A DNA stretch of 64,000 nt from HdN1 sp052035295 (GCA_052035295.1 JBPOHS010000005.1:79862-143861); one strand, 5' to 3'. Positions 43,011 through 51,755 are shown, numbered from the stretch's first letter. The notes: a model not told the origin generated them from the sequence alone. Translations and numbers: made by a program.

Positions 43011-43658
43011 CTAGCCCCCCAGCGCCTGTTCCAGTTTGGTGAGGCGATCTTCAAGGTTGGCCACTTGCGCTTCCAGGGCAGCAATACGTGCATCGCCGCT
43101 GCCTGTTTCTGTACGTTCACTGCGGGTAGACAGCGGAAAGGCGCTGGCATCCACTTCGCCGCACAGCAGATGCATGTAGCGGTCTTCGCGTTGTCCGGTC
43201 AGTCGTGGCAAGCAAACGACCAGCCCTTTGGTCATCAATCGGTCGATGTCATGCTTTACGTGCTCGGCATCGTCAAAGGCATGCATGCGTTCGCTGCGGG
43301 TCAGTAGTTCATTGAGCGTTTGTGGTCCCCGCAGTAGCAACAGGCCAAGCAAGGCGCGTTGGGCAGTGATCAGGTCAAATACGCGGTCCAGCGTGTGTTC
43401 CCAGCGCTCGGCGCGGGCACCGCTGACATGGCGTACCCAGTGTCGGGTCTCCAGCTTGCGTAATGCGTTGCCCACAGCCCCGGGTTCGAGATTCATGACC
43501 GGTTCGCGGCTGGTTTTCTGATTGCAGGCAAGAACGAGGGCATTGAGCGTCAGGGGATAGGTCTCGGGGGTGGCAAGCTGCTTTTCGACGAGGGAGCCGA
43601 CGATGCGGGCCTCGATGGCAGTGAGTTGTGCATCCGGAAGGGGCGTGCTGTCTGTCAT
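43011..43658 (-). CDS. yceH: YceH-family (DUF480) winged-helix protein
   Basis: A 215-residue protein with the DUF480 features: an N-terminal winged-helix part LTAIEARIVGSLVEKQLATPETYPLTLNALVLACNQK (read in pieces) and NLEPGAVGNALRKLE, then the second winged domain TLDRVF and LLLLRGPQTLNELL. The C-terminus has a short coiled coil (about 190-215, leucine-rich). YceH function is not established. It lies near murJ, as in E. coli, with gloA between. Confidence 0.9.
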   Translation of the reverse strand: MTDSTPLPDAQLTAIEARIVGSLVEKQLATPETYPLTLNALVLACNQKTSREPVMNLEPGAVGNALRKLETRHWVRHVSGARAERWEHTLDRVFDLITAQRALLGLLLLRGPQTLNELLTRSERMHAFDDAEHVKHDIDRLMTKGLVVCLPRLTGQREDRYMHLLCGEVDASAFPLSTRSERTETGSGDARIAALEAQVANLEDRLTKLEQALGG

Positions 43659-44168
43659 GGCTAATCCGTAAGCAGGAGAATGGGTTGCGACTCAACGTTG
43701 AGAGGTCTCCTGGAGTTTAGCTTGAGCGAGGTATTTTAGGCGGAAGTAATTTGGTACATTGGTGCGGGAATTTTCCAGGTCATTTTGTATCATCCATTGG
43801 CTCGGAGAAGACTATTCTTTATGGGGTGGCGAGCGATTTGAAATCAGGTCTGTGATGCATTTAAAACATATATTTGCAAAACATATTGCAAATATATGTT
43901 GAATTGGCGAGTATCACCCAAGCCTGTGGATTGCCGGTCACGCCATCAGCGCAGAACATATACGGACTATCAGTAAAAACAGAAGCCCGGATCACTAGAA
44001 GAAAAAAGACAGACCTCTATCGATTTCAGCGTTGCTGAGCCTGTTTGGGACAGATCTGCTTGACTGTGGAGCTGCGCCTTTTCGGGGTTTTACCCGAACG
44101 GTTGTCGTGTTTTCTTCCTGCTATTACGTAGTAGTGCATTTTTCCGGATGCTCTGTAGGGGAATGATA
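43659..44168. other. Regulatory intergenic region upstream of the FadL gene
   Basis: About 510 bases without a protein gene. The 5' part (43659-43860) is unstructured by eye; the middle is AT-rich and contains the palindrome at 43865-43900; the last 100 bases hold a TTGACT (44059-44064) but no clear -10. No RNA gene was recognised. Confidence 0.45.
43865..43900. promoter_or_regulatory. 15-bp palindrome, candidate operator
   Basis: A perfect 15-bp inverted repeat: AACATATATTTGCAA (43865-43879), spacer AACATA, and TTGCAAATATATGTT (43886-43900). It contains two self-complementary TTGCAA cores. No T-run follows, so I read it as a protein-binding site. Related TGCAAT palindromes lie upstream of the ChsH2-like gene (50083-50119). 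Confidence 0.65.
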
Positions 44169-45845
44169 ATGACAAGAATGATCCGAGTGGAGCAAAAAAC
44201 ACGTCAATGCGCACGGATGGCCGCGTTGGTGGTGTCAGTTTTCTTTCCGTCACTCAGTTTCGCCGTTTTGACTGACAGTCTGACGTTGGGTAATGCCAAG
44301 GCGCTGGGTCTTGGGCATGCCGTGACTGCGGACCCGCCGGGCATAGACTCTGTCCACTTCAATCCGGCCGGTTTGACTCGCCTTGAGGGGCGTCAAACGG
44401 AACTGAAGCTGATTTCAGGCGCGTTCAATATCGAAATGAAGTTTGGTGACGGGTATACCCCGACCTGGACGGAAAAACTCGAAAACGCCCAAAACGGCGC
44501 GCCCGATGGCTTCACTTACGACGAATCCAACGGCCAGACCAGTGAAACCGAAGGCGCAGCGTTGATGTTGCCGCTGTCGGGCTTGACCAAATTGCCGCTG
44601 ATATTTGCGCCATTGGGTGGCGTCTCTTATACACCGCCAGACAGTAAACTCACTTTTGCGACCAACGTATATTCGCCGTTAATGGTGGGGTTTTCCCGTG
44701 CTGAGGATGACCCGGGCCGTTTCATGGGTGAGGCTTTGTCGTTCACGCTGATCACTTATTTCTCTCCCACAGTCGCCTACAAATTCAGTGACACGCTTTC
44801 CTTTGGTGCCACGGTAACCTTCAACTATGCCGGTGTCGGCCTGGATCTGCCATTCAGGGAGCCTAACCTGGGTTTGCAATGGTTGGAGTCGTTGCGCCAG
44901 GGTAGTTGCGTAGAAGCCGGTGAATTGCCGGATAATTTTCTGGAAATCTCCGATTTCATCCCCTGTATTCCTGAAGATGAAACCGTTCAGCTCTACGATA
45001 CGCTGGGATATCTTGCCTTCGAAGTGGAGAAGCCTCTGACCTTTGGCATGAACATCGGCATGCTGTGGGAGGCGACGCCCTGGTTGCGATTTGGCGCGGT
45101 GTACCAGGCTCCCATCAAAATGGACATGGAGGGCGAATTCAGCTGGGATCAGGGTGAAAGCCTGCTGAACTTCTTCCAGAAACTGGATGAAAACGTTCCT
45201 GTTGATTTCACTAAACTGGGTGCTCTTAGCGCGTTGGTAACGCCGCGAACCACCGGCAAAGCGAAGGTCGACATGACCATGCCTGATCACTTTGCCTTTG
45301 GCACCAGTGTTCAATTGACACCGCGTTGGAAATTCAATTCGGATTTGAAATTTACCCGTTGGTCGGAATGGAAAGAGATTCCGGTGCAGTTTTCCGAGCC
45401 CATCGGCGTAATCGTTATTGCCAACCTGATCCAGCCGGATGCGGCACCGCCACCCGCAGGCGAAGCCGTTTCTTTCCCGCTGGGGCTTGAAGACAGCTGG
45501 AACACGGCTTTTGGGGTGGAATACCAGTGGAATGATCAAATTGCACTGCGTGCGGGCTTTGAAGATCGCCCTTCATCCATTCCCAAGGAATCGCGGAGCC
45601 CGTTGATGCCCATTGGTGATGCGAAACTCTACTCCATTGGCGCCGAGTACACGCCCAATAGAACCCAGACCTTCAATTTCGCCATTGCGACGATGAAGTC
45701 GACGACCTACATGCCGGGCAATACGAGTAAACTGGGTAACTACGAGGCGTTCAATATTTTCATCTACAACCCGTATTCCGGATCGGATATCGAGGCCAAT
45801 CTCGATGTGTTGTTGATTGAAGGTAGTTATCGGGTCGTGTGGTAA
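44169..45845 (+). CDS. FadL/OmpP1/TodX-family outer-membrane channel
   Basis: A 558-residue outer-membrane protein with a Sec signal peptide (cleavage about SLSFA, residue 33). The family features are present: the N-terminal hatch LGHAVTADPPGIDSVHFNPAGLTRL and a chain of amphipathic strands ending in VLLIEGSYRVVW, whose terminal aromatic is typical of porin assembly. FadL proteins take up long-chain fatty acids and other hydrophobic compounds. I chose ATG 44169, six bases after GGGGA. It faces the side-chain operon across a terminator and could import its substrates; that link is inference from neighbourhood and shared palindromes. Confidence 0.9.
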   Translation: MTRMIRVEQKTRQCARMAALVVSVFFPSLSFAVLTDSLTLGNAKALGLGHAVTADPPGIDSVHFNPAGLTRLEGRQTELKLISGAFNIEMKFGDGYTPTWTEKLENAQNGAPDGFTYDESNGQTSETEGAALMLPLSGLTKLPLIFAPLGGVSYTPPDSKLTFATNVYSPLMVGFSRAEDDPGRFMGEALSFTLITYFSPTVAYKFSDTLSFGATVTFNYAGVGLDLPFREPNLGLQWLESLRQGSCVEAGELPDNFLEISDFIPCIPEDETVQLYDTLGYLAFEVEKPLTFGMNIGMLWEATPWLRFGAVYQAPIKMDMEGEFSWDQGESLLNFFQKLDENVPVDFTKLGALSALVTPRTTGKAKVDMTMPDHFAFGTSVQLTPRWKFNSDLKFTRWSEWKEIPVQFSEPIGVIVIANLIQPDAAPPPAGEAVSFPLGLEDSWNTAFGVEYQWNDQIALRAGFEDRPSSIPKESRSPLMPIGDAKLYSIGAEYTPNRTQTFNFAIATMKSTTYMPGNTSKLGNYEAFNIFIYNPYSGSDIEANLDVLLIEGSYRVVW

Positions 45846-45876
45846 TCGTAGCGGTAAAATGGTTTTACTGTAGTGA

Positions 45877-45910
45877 AATAAAAAAGGGCCTTTATCGGCC
45901 CTTTTTTATT
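45877..45910. terminator. Bidirectional intrinsic terminator
   Basis: A perfect 14-bp stem AATAAAAAAGGGCC / GGCCCTTTTTTATT with loop TTTATC between the convergent FadL and SDR genes. T-runs on both strands allow termination in both directions. Confidence 0.95.
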
Positions 45911-45945
45911 GCTCCCTTGTTTTGTGGCCAAGGTTTCTCGTTGCG

Positions 45946-46731
45946 TCAGGAATGGCCCAACGCATGCGCCTCTTCTGCCATTTTCAAAAAGCTGGGTGGC
46001 TCACCGGCGCCGTATACTTCCAGCGCAGCACCACTCACATAACCCGAACTGTCTGCCGCCAGGAAAAGCACGGCATTGGCAATGTCTTCCGGTGTGGCCA
46101 TGCGGCGCATCGGCAGGGATTCCTCAATAAGCGCGATGCCGGCTTTGCCACCGTAATGGTCTTCTGCTGCTTCGGTACGAATCAGCCCTGCAATGATGGC
46201 GTTAACGCGTACCTTGTCGACTCCCCATTCCTGGGCGAGGGATCGGCTGACATTGATCAAGCCGGCTTTGGCAGCGCCATAAGCAGCGGTTCCCGGCGAC
46301 GGGCGTACGCCGGAAACGCTGGCGATATTGATGATCGCGCCACCATTGGCATTCTTGCGCATGGCGGCGTGCGCCTGCTGTGCAAAAATCATCGGGCCAA
46401 TCAGATTGAGGCGGATGATGGCTTCGGTGAGTTTGACCGGAGCATCGGCCGCGGCCACGGGTGGGCTGCCGCCAGCATTATTGACCAGAATATCCAGGCG
46501 GCCGGTCTCTTTCACGGCTGCATCGATAATGGCTTGGGTGTCTTCCGGTTTGCGAACGTCGCCGGCAATGAATGTCGCGGTGTTGCCGCTGTCGTTGGGC
46601 AGTGTTTCGGGAGCGTTACGGCCACAAATGTAGACATGGGCACCGGCTTTGAGAAACGCCTGCGTAATTCCCAGGCCAACACCTTTGGTGCCGCCGGTGA
46701 CAATAACGGTTTTGTTCTTGAAGTCGTACAT
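45946..46731 (-). CDS. Short-chain dehydrogenase/reductase, last gene of side-chain operon
   Basis: A 261-residue classical SDR: TGGTKGVG cofactor loop (12-19), Arg38 after strand 2 (CGRN), which favours NADP(H), NNAGG, and the catalytic S...Y-x-x-x-K (SVSGVRPSPGTAAYGAAKAGL in pieces). It is fifth and last in a minus-strand operon with the ChsH2-, ChsH1-, Ltp2- and PaaI-like genes. It could reduce a ketone or aldehyde released by the aldolase; inference. It ends 35 bases from the shared terminator. Confidence 0.88.
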   Translation of the reverse strand: MYDFKNKTVIVTGGTKGVGLGITQAFLKAGAHVYICGRNAPETLPNDSGNTATFIAGDVRKPEDTQAIIDAAVKETGRLDILVNNAGGSPPVAAADAPVKLTEAIIRLNLIGPMIFAQQAHAAMRKNANGGAIINIASVSGVRPSPGTAAYGAAKAGLINVSRSLAQEWGVDKVRVNAIIAGLIRTEAAEDHYGGKAGIALIEESLPMRRMATPEDIANAVLFLAADSSGYVSGAALEVYGAGEPPSFLKMAEEAHALGHS

Positions 46732-46765
46732 GGGGTGCCGTGCTGTCTCTGCGTTGTGTGAGCGG

Positions 46766-47245
46766 TCAGTCGTTGTTGGGCGGCGTAGGTGCTGCGGCTT
46801 GGTCCTGTGGCGTTTCGGGTTTGCGCAGGTATTTCCACACGCCGGTTGCCGTGCCTACCAGTGTGTCGCCGCACCATGCCTGACCTTCCACAAAGGCCAG
46901 CGATTTGGTGGCATGCGTGATGCGACCGGTTGCTTTCAGAAAGTTTCCTGGCAGCGTCGCCGCCAGGAAACTCGTGGTCATTGACACGGTAACGACCGGG
47001 GTGTAGTCCCGGTTGATGGCTGCATTCATTCCCATCGCTTCGTCTAGCAGGGTCAGCAACAATCCGCCGTGGCCACGATTGTTGCCGCCGATATGGTGAT
47101 CCTTCAACATTACCCCCACCCAGCCTATCCTTGAGCCGTCGGCGGCGATCTCGTCGCGCTTGTACACCAGCGGGCCAATCAGCCGTGAATACGGCCCTTT
47201 ACCTTCCTTGAAGCCTTCTGGAATATCCGGGTTAGGGCTTGTCAT
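46766..47245 (-). CDS. PaaI-type hot-dog acyl-CoA thioesterase
   Basis: 159 residues with the hot-dog fold and the PaaI-like nucleotide-free active-site text HGGLLLTLLDEAMGMNAA (His and Asp/Glu in the usual places), together with the acidic N-terminal strand. It should hydrolyse an acyl-CoA, perhaps relieving CoA trapping or releasing the product of the side-chain module. It starts only four bases after the Ltp2-like stop. The C-terminal tail (about 148-159) is Pro/Ala-rich and disordered. Confidence 0.85.
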   Translation of the reverse strand: MTSPNPDIPEGFKEGKGPYSRLIGPLVYKRDEIAADGSRIGWVGVMLKDHHIGGNNRGHGGLLLTLLDEAMGMNAAINRDYTPVVTVSMTTSFLAATLPGNFLKATGRITHATKSLAFVEGQAWCGDTLVGTATGVWKYLRKPETPQDQAAAPTPPNND

Positions 47246-47249
47246 GGGA

Positions 47250-48473
47250 TCAATCCATCTTGCCTAGCAGCATGCCGCCGGTGGGAACACCTACACCCGA
47301 CGTTACCAGTACGTTGTTGACCGTTTTTGCCGGCTGATTGTTGGACGTGCCGCGCACCAGGCGTACGCCTTCGTTGACGCCGTTCATACCGTGAATATAG
47401 GCTTCACTGAGCTGACCGCCATGGGTGTTGGTGGGCAGACGGCCATCCTTGCGCAGTGCGCCGGACAGCACGAATTCAGCGGATTTGCCTGGATCGGCAA
47501 AGCCCCAGCTTTCCAGCTGCCACATGACGATGGCGGTGAACGCATCGTAAATGATGGCGGCGTCGATGTCATTCGGCGTCAGACCGGATTGTGCATAGGC
47601 TTGTTTGGCAGCGAGATCCATCGAGCGAATCGCAGCGATTTCTTCGTTGTAGAAGTTGGTCATCGCTTCGGTATTTCTTTCGGCTGTCATGCCCACGCCT
47701 TTGACCATGACGGGCATCTGGTTGAGATGTTTGGCGCGCTCGGGCGTCGTGACGACCACCGCGCAACCTCCATCGGATTCTTGACAGCAATCGTACAGGT
47801 TGAAGGGCAGGGCGATGGGTTTGCCCTTGTTGTACTCTTCCCGGCTCAACGGGCGACCATGGAAAAATGCGCGTGGGTTGGTCACGGCATAATCGCGCGT
47901 GGCCATGGCAATTTCTGCCAGCGCATCCTTGGTGCTGCCATGCAGGTGTTCATAACGCTTATGGTACATGGCCACCCAGGAAGCCGGCGTGAGCAGACCA
48001 TAAGGCAGGTACCAGCCGTAATGTATCATGTCGCCGGTGACGATATCGCCGGAAACCCCGTTGGAAAAACGGTGACCCGAACGACCATTGAGGGCGCGAT
48101 AGCACACCACAACTTCGGCAACGCCGGTGGCAATGGCCATGGCGGCCTGCGCAATACAACCGGTCGGCGCACCACCGCCGTGGGGAACGCGCGAATAGAA
48201 CGACAAATCATTGCAGCCGATGGCGCGGGCCACTTCGATTTCGTCGTTGGTATCCATGGTGAACGTTACCATGCCATCCACATCAGAGGGTTTCAGGCCG
48301 GCGTCCTGCAGTGCATCAAGCACGGATTCGCAGGCGAGTGACAATTCGGAACGCCCGGAATTCTTGGAAAATTCAGTGGTGCCCACGCCAACAATGGCCG
48401 CCTTGTCTTTCAGGTTCGCCGCTTTGGCGCCGTGCGCGATGGAGGTGGGGTACACAGTTTTTTGATTGCCCAT
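47250..48473 (-). CDS. SCP2-thiolase family protein, Ltp2-like aldolase candidate
   Basis: A 407-residue thiolase-fold protein of the lipid-transfer/SCP2 class, resembling the Ltp2 retro-aldolase of steroid side-chain degradation. It has no thiolase nucleophile in the classical place. Two tyrosines that fit the Ltp2 catalytic pair are present: Y309 (IIYDAFT) and Y359 (SEAYIHG), the second just after the NTHGGQL loop. The start ATG 48473 is preceded by GAGGAC. In actinobacteria Ltp2 needs the DUF35 part of ChsH2, which is encoded two genes upstream. That makes a side-chain cleavage complex likely; steroid versus other substrate is not resolved. Confidence 0.85.
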   Translation of the reverse strand: MGNQKTVYPTSIAHGAKAANLKDKAAIVGVGTTEFSKNSGRSELSLACESVLDALQDAGLKPSDVDGMVTFTMDTNDEIEVARAIGCNDLSFYSRVPHGGGAPTGCIAQAAMAIATGVAEVVVCYRALNGRSGHRFSNGVSGDIVTGDMIHYGWYLPYGLLTPASWVAMYHKRYEHLHGSTKDALAEIAMATRDYAVTNPRAFFHGRPLSREEYNKGKPIALPFNLYDCCQESDGGCAVVVTTPERAKHLNQMPVMVKGVGMTAERNTEAMTNFYNEEIAAIRSMDLAAKQAYAQSGLTPNDIDAAIIYDAFTAIVMWQLESWGFADPGKSAEFVLSGALRKDGRLPTNTHGGQLSEAYIHGMNGVNEGVRLVRGTSNNQPAKTVNNVLVTSGVGVPTGGMLLGKMD

Positions 48474-48483
48474 TGTTCTGTCC

Positions 48484-48921
48484 TCAAATTCTTGGAAGTT
48501 GCACGCGTGCAATTCCGTCGAGATGCATGCCCCAGTTGCCTTTGGCGACGACCTTCACGTCGACGATGCCGGTGGCGTCATCTTTCGCCACGATTTCGCC
48601 AGTGAATTTGAGGTCTTCGCCCGGCATGACCGGCGCGCCGAGTTTGATATTGATGCGTTTGATCGTGGATTCCGGGCCGGCCCAATCAGTGATGTAGCGC
48701 CCAACCAGACCGTTATCGGCCAGAATGTTCGGGAATACGTTGGCAAGGCCAGCCGCATTGGCCGCTGCCTTGTCGTGATGGACCGGCGTAAAATCGCGCG
48801 ATGCCACCGCCGAGCCGACAACGAAACTGACACTGATGGGAAAGTTGAAATTTGGCAGTTTTTCGCCAACAGTCACTTCGTTGAAAGAACGTGTTTGAAT
48901 TTGACGGGTTTGTGCTGTCAT
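48484..48921 (-). CDS. MaoC-like hydratase subunit (ChsH1-like)
   Basis: 145 residues, single hot-dog domain. The dehydratase signature D43-F-T-P-V-H48-H-D, with Asn65 after FPN, agrees with ChsH1-type subunits, in which the Asp and His are catalytic and the ChsH2 partner supplies the structural half. The protein is not fused, unlike some homologues. It lies between the DUF35-containing partner and the Ltp2-like gene, 28 and 10 bases away. The expected reaction is hydration of an alpha,beta-unsaturated side-chain acyl-CoA. Confidence 0.88.
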   Translation of the reverse strand: MTAQTRQIQTRSFNEVTVGEKLPNFNFPISVSFVVGSAVASRDFTPVHHDKAAANAAGLANVFPNILADNGLVGRYITDWAGPESTIKRINIKLGAPVMPGEDLKFTGEIVAKDDATGIVDVKVVAKGNWGMHLDGIARVQLPRI

Positions 48922-48949
48922 GGGATTCGTCTCGCTTTTCTCGTTCGTC

Positions 48950-49942
48950 TCAAGAGTGGCTCGTCACAAGACGAAATTGCGGAATGATGTTGTTGGCGTC
49001 GACCTGCATGATTTCACCTTTTACACGCATGCCGATCTGCACGTCTTCCGGTTTGCAATCGATCACGTTGGAGACGATGCGGGTCCCCTCGTCGAGCGTG
49101 ATCACGGCGCACATGAGCGGATAGGTATAGCCGGGAATTTCCGGGTAGTGCAGCTCGATGAAGCTGAAGATTTCACCGTTCAGTGTCGATTCGACGTGAT
49201 CCCATTCGCCGCTCTGGCACTCGTTGCAGAACGGACGGGGTGGGTGGCGCAGGGTGTTACAGGATTTGCAGCGCTGGATCGGAAGCTTTTTGTCTTTCTC
49301 GACGATATTCCACCACCAGGCATTGTCATGGCCACGCACGGAACGAATACGGGTAGGCGCCTTGTTCTCGGTTGCCGCGCTTTCGGCGACGGGCTTCGGC
49401 GCTTGTGCGGGTTTGAAACGCAACACACGGAAAATCATGGTGCCGACAATTTCGTCGCGCTGATTCTTGAACGTGGTCAGGGTCTCGATGAAGTAGCCGT
49501 TGCCCATGGCCGTGGCTTTTTCTTCGGAAATCGATTTCACCACCATGTTGGCGATAACGGTGTCCCCAGGGCGCAGTTCCTGGTGATATTCCTGATCGCA
49601 GTTGGTGCCGAGCACACCGGTGAGACCCTGCTCAGTGATCCAGCGATGCAGTCGCACCTGGCCATCGACCTTGGTCAGATCTTGTTGGGCGGCAAAGGCC
49701 ATTGCATAGCCGCGCATGCTCCAGATCCACAGCATGGAGGCAGGGGCCACGAGGCCTTCTTTCGACGACTTTTCGGCAAAGGCCTTGTCGGTATAGACGG
49801 GGTTCTCGTCACCCAACACTTCGGCCCACTGGCGTATCATGGGTTCGTTGACCAGGTCCAGGCCTGGTGTTGGCGGAATGAGTTCCTTGCCGACCCAGCT
49901 GTAGAGCTCGGTTTCGAAGGCTTTCTTTTCTTCTGGCGTCAT
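48950..49942 (-). CDS. Hot-dog + DUF35 fusion (ChsH2-like)
   Basis: 330 residues with two parts. Residues 1-175 are a MaoC-like hot-dog domain without the catalytic D-x-x-x-x-H; after a Pro/Ala linker (178-200), residues 205-330 form a DUF35 rubredoxin-like zinc ribbon plus OB fold. The zinc ligands are C225-x2-C228 and C239-x2-C242. In M. tuberculosis ChsH2 has the same fusion; the hot-dog half pairs with ChsH1 and the DUF35 half binds Ltp2. So the gene is the bridge between hydration and carbon-carbon cleavage. It is first in the five-gene operon, with AT-rich palindromes 140 bases upstream. Confidence 0.9.
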   Translation of the reverse strand: MTPEEKKAFETELYSWVGKELIPPTPGLDLVNEPMIRQWAEVLGDENPVYTDKAFAEKSSKEGLVAPASMLWIWSMRGYAMAFAAQQDLTKVDGQVRLHRWITEQGLTGVLGTNCDQEYHQELRPGDTVIANMVVKSISEEKATAMGNGYFIETLTTFKNQRDEIVGTMIFRVLRFKPAQAPKPVAESAATENKAPTRIRSVRGHDNAWWWNIVEKDKKLPIQRCKSCNTLRHPPRPFCNECQSGEWDHVESTLNGEIFSFIELHYPEIPGYTYPLMCAVITLDEGTRIVSNVIDCKPEDVQIGMRVKGEIMQVDANNIIPQFRLVTSHS

Positions 49943-50247
49943 GGGTCAAAACCTCGGTCAAGTGAGAGCGGAAAACATGGCGAATGCAGTTCTTATCCCA
50001 TTGATAGTCAAGGGGATTTTTGGCGATGCCAAACCGGTGGCGGTGGCCGTCAGCCCGTGATATGGCCCGATTATATGAATAATGCAATATTATTGCAAAT
50101 ATGATGCATATAGTTGCATAAATGGCGTGGGTACTCCTTTTTTGGCAATGACAGGTTGGCCGCAGATGCCTTGATTGTGTTGGCCTGTGCTACGCTTGTC
50201 GGCGTTGGTTCTACCCATAAAAAGTCATTTTTGTCAGAGGCTTGCTC
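49943..50247. other. Divergent promoter region of the side-chain operon
   Basis: Some 305 bases between the ChsH2-like gene and the carboxypeptidase gene. The centre (50070-50125) is AT-rich and contains two palindromes; the rest shows no further structure. Both promoters must be here but are not clear by eye. Confidence 0.5.
50083..50119. promoter_or_regulatory. Tandem TGCAAT palindromes, candidate operators
   Basis: A palindrome TGCAATA-T-TATTGCA (50083-50097) and a second ATGCA-TATAGT-TGCAT (50104-50119) lie one and a half to two helical turns apart. The TTGCAAAT text overlapping the first (50093-50100) is also found in the 15-bp palindrome upstream of the FadL gene. One regulator for both sites is plausible. 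Confidence 0.6.
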
Positions 50248-51399
50248 ATGTCCAGACTGTCGATCACCAGTCAATTCGACGCCGGCGCCATCGAGGTGGT
50301 CAGCCTTGAAGATGCGCAGCACATCCAGTTGCGGTTGCGCCCGGATGTCTCCGCAGCGTTTTCGCAGTGGTTCTATTTTCGGCTGCAGGGTGCCCGTGGG
50401 CAGCAGGTGTGTCTGACCTTCCTCGACATGGACAAAAGCGCCTACCGGGCCGGTTGGGAGCACTACGGGATGGTGGTGAGTTATGACCGGCAGGAATGGT
50501 TCCGTGTGCCGGCGGCTTACGATGGCAAGACCATGCGGGTGCAGTTTGATGCCGATGGCAACGATATCTGGTGTGCGTATTTCGAGCCGTACTCGCACGA
50601 ACGGCACCTGGATTTCGTCGCCGATTGCGGTAACGACGACGATGTGGACACCGAAGCGCTGGGCGTGTCGGTGGAGGGCCGTGATATCACGCTGCTGAAA
50701 ATTACCGCGCAACACTCACCCATCGCGTTGGCACAGCGCCGCAAAATCTGGTTGATCGCGCGTCAGCATCCGGGTGAAAGCATGGCGGAATGGGCGGCGG
50801 AAGGCTTCATCGAGCGATTGCTCGACAAGGCAGATCCCGTCGCGCAAACCCTGTTGGAACGCTGCATTTTTTATGTCGTCCCGCGCATGAACCCGGACGG
50901 TGCCGTTCACGGCAATCTGCGCACCAACGCCAAAGGCGCCGATCTCAATCGTGAATGGGAAACGCCGACCCTGGAGCGCAGCCCGGAAGTGTTCCTGGTG
51001 CGCCAGAAGATGCAGGAAACCGGCGTGGACCTGTTTATCGATGCACACGGCGACGAAGGGCTTCCATACAATTTCGTGGCGGGCTGCGAAGGCGTGCCAA
51101 ATTACGATGCACGGCATGCCGGTCTTGAAGAGGCATTCAAGTCTGCGTGGCTGTCAGTTTGCCCGGATTTCCAGGTGGAACACGGTTACCCCAAAAACGC
51201 CCCTGGCCAGGCCAACCTGAAAATGGCAACGGCATGGGTTGGCAATCATTTTCGTTGCCTCGCCTTCACCGTGGAAATGCCCTTCAAGGACAACGCGGAT
51301 CGCCCCAATCCGCTCACTGGCTGGAACGGTGAGCGCAGCAAGGCGTTGGGTGCGTCACTCTTGTTGCCGATGCTGGCCGTGCTGGACAAGCTGAGATAA
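50248..51399 (+). CDS. M14-family zinc carboxypeptidase, cytosolic carboxypeptidase-like
   Basis: A 383-residue enzyme. The N-terminal beta domain (about 1-150) precedes the M14 catalytic domain: zinc ligands H174-x-x-E177 (RQHPGES) and H267 (DAHGDE), and general base Glu343 (FTVEMPF). RTNAKGADLNREW is typical of the CCP (AGBL-like) subfamily. No signal peptide, so cytosolic. CCPs remove C-terminal acidic residues in eukaryotes; the bacterial substrate is not known. It shares its upstream region with the side-chain operon, but relation to it is unproven. Confidence 0.85.
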   Translation: MSRLSITSQFDAGAIEVVSLEDAQHIQLRLRPDVSAAFSQWFYFRLQGARGQQVCLTFLDMDKSAYRAGWEHYGMVVSYDRQEWFRVPAAYDGKTMRVQFDADGNDIWCAYFEPYSHERHLDFVADCGNDDDVDTEALGVSVEGRDITLLKITAQHSPIALAQRRKIWLIARQHPGESMAEWAAEGFIERLLDKADPVAQTLLERCIFYVVPRMNPDGAVHGNLRTNAKGADLNREWETPTLERSPEVFLVRQKMQETGVDLFIDAHGDEGLPYNFVAGCEGVPNYDARHAGLEEAFKSAWLSVCPDFQVEHGYPKNAPGQANLKMATAWVGNHFRCLAFTVEMPFKDNADRPNPLTGWNGERSKALGASLLLPMLAVLDKLR

Positions 51400-51461
51400 C
51401 GCCATCTCCTGCGGGGCGGGCTATACTCGTTGCATAACCCCGCCATCGACAGGAGTCCCCA

Positions 51462-51755
51462 TTGAAAAACAACCAGCGTCGCCACCTGCGCACCAAGGTC
51501 ACTGTCCAGTTCAAGCTGTTTCATCCGGTGTTGGGGGAACGGACTGTCACTACGCGTGATGTGTCGGACGGAGGCGTCTTTTTGATACTCGACAATCCGG
51601 GTGTCTTGCCGGTGGGGGCGCGCATTACCGGGCAGGTTCAGGGGTTGATGGATGACGCACCGGTGGTTGACCTGGAGGTGGTGCGTTATGAAGCGGCGGG
51701 GCTGGGTCTGCGCTTTGTGAATACGGAAAGGAAGGAAGACACCGAAGCGCCGTGA
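51462..51755 (+). CDS. Small PilZ domain protein
   Basis: 97 residues, nearly all of it one PilZ domain: R-x-x-x-R as R6-R-H-L-R10 (approximate) and D-x-S-x-x-G as DVSDGG (about 33-38). It starts at a TTG preceded by AGGAG. A TATACT -10-like element at 51422-51427 suggests its own promoter. It is a c-di-GMP adaptor by family; the partner is unknown. It is the second PilZ gene in the window. Confidence 0.82.
   Translation: MKNNQRRHLRTKVTVQFKLFHPVLGERTVTTRDVSDGGVFLILDNPGVLPVGARITGQVQGLMDDAPVVDLEVVRYEAAGLGLRFVNTERKEDTEAP

Noticed and set aside
42923..43150. A 76-residue N-terminal extension of the glyoxalase.
   Set aside because: The family starts at the MRLLHTMLRVGN motif with a good ribosome site; the extension is dissimilar to anything known.
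48920..50104. A 394-codon plus-strand frame over the ChsH2-like gene.
   Set aside because: It is the antisense shadow of the gene with conserved zinc cysteines and shows no motif.
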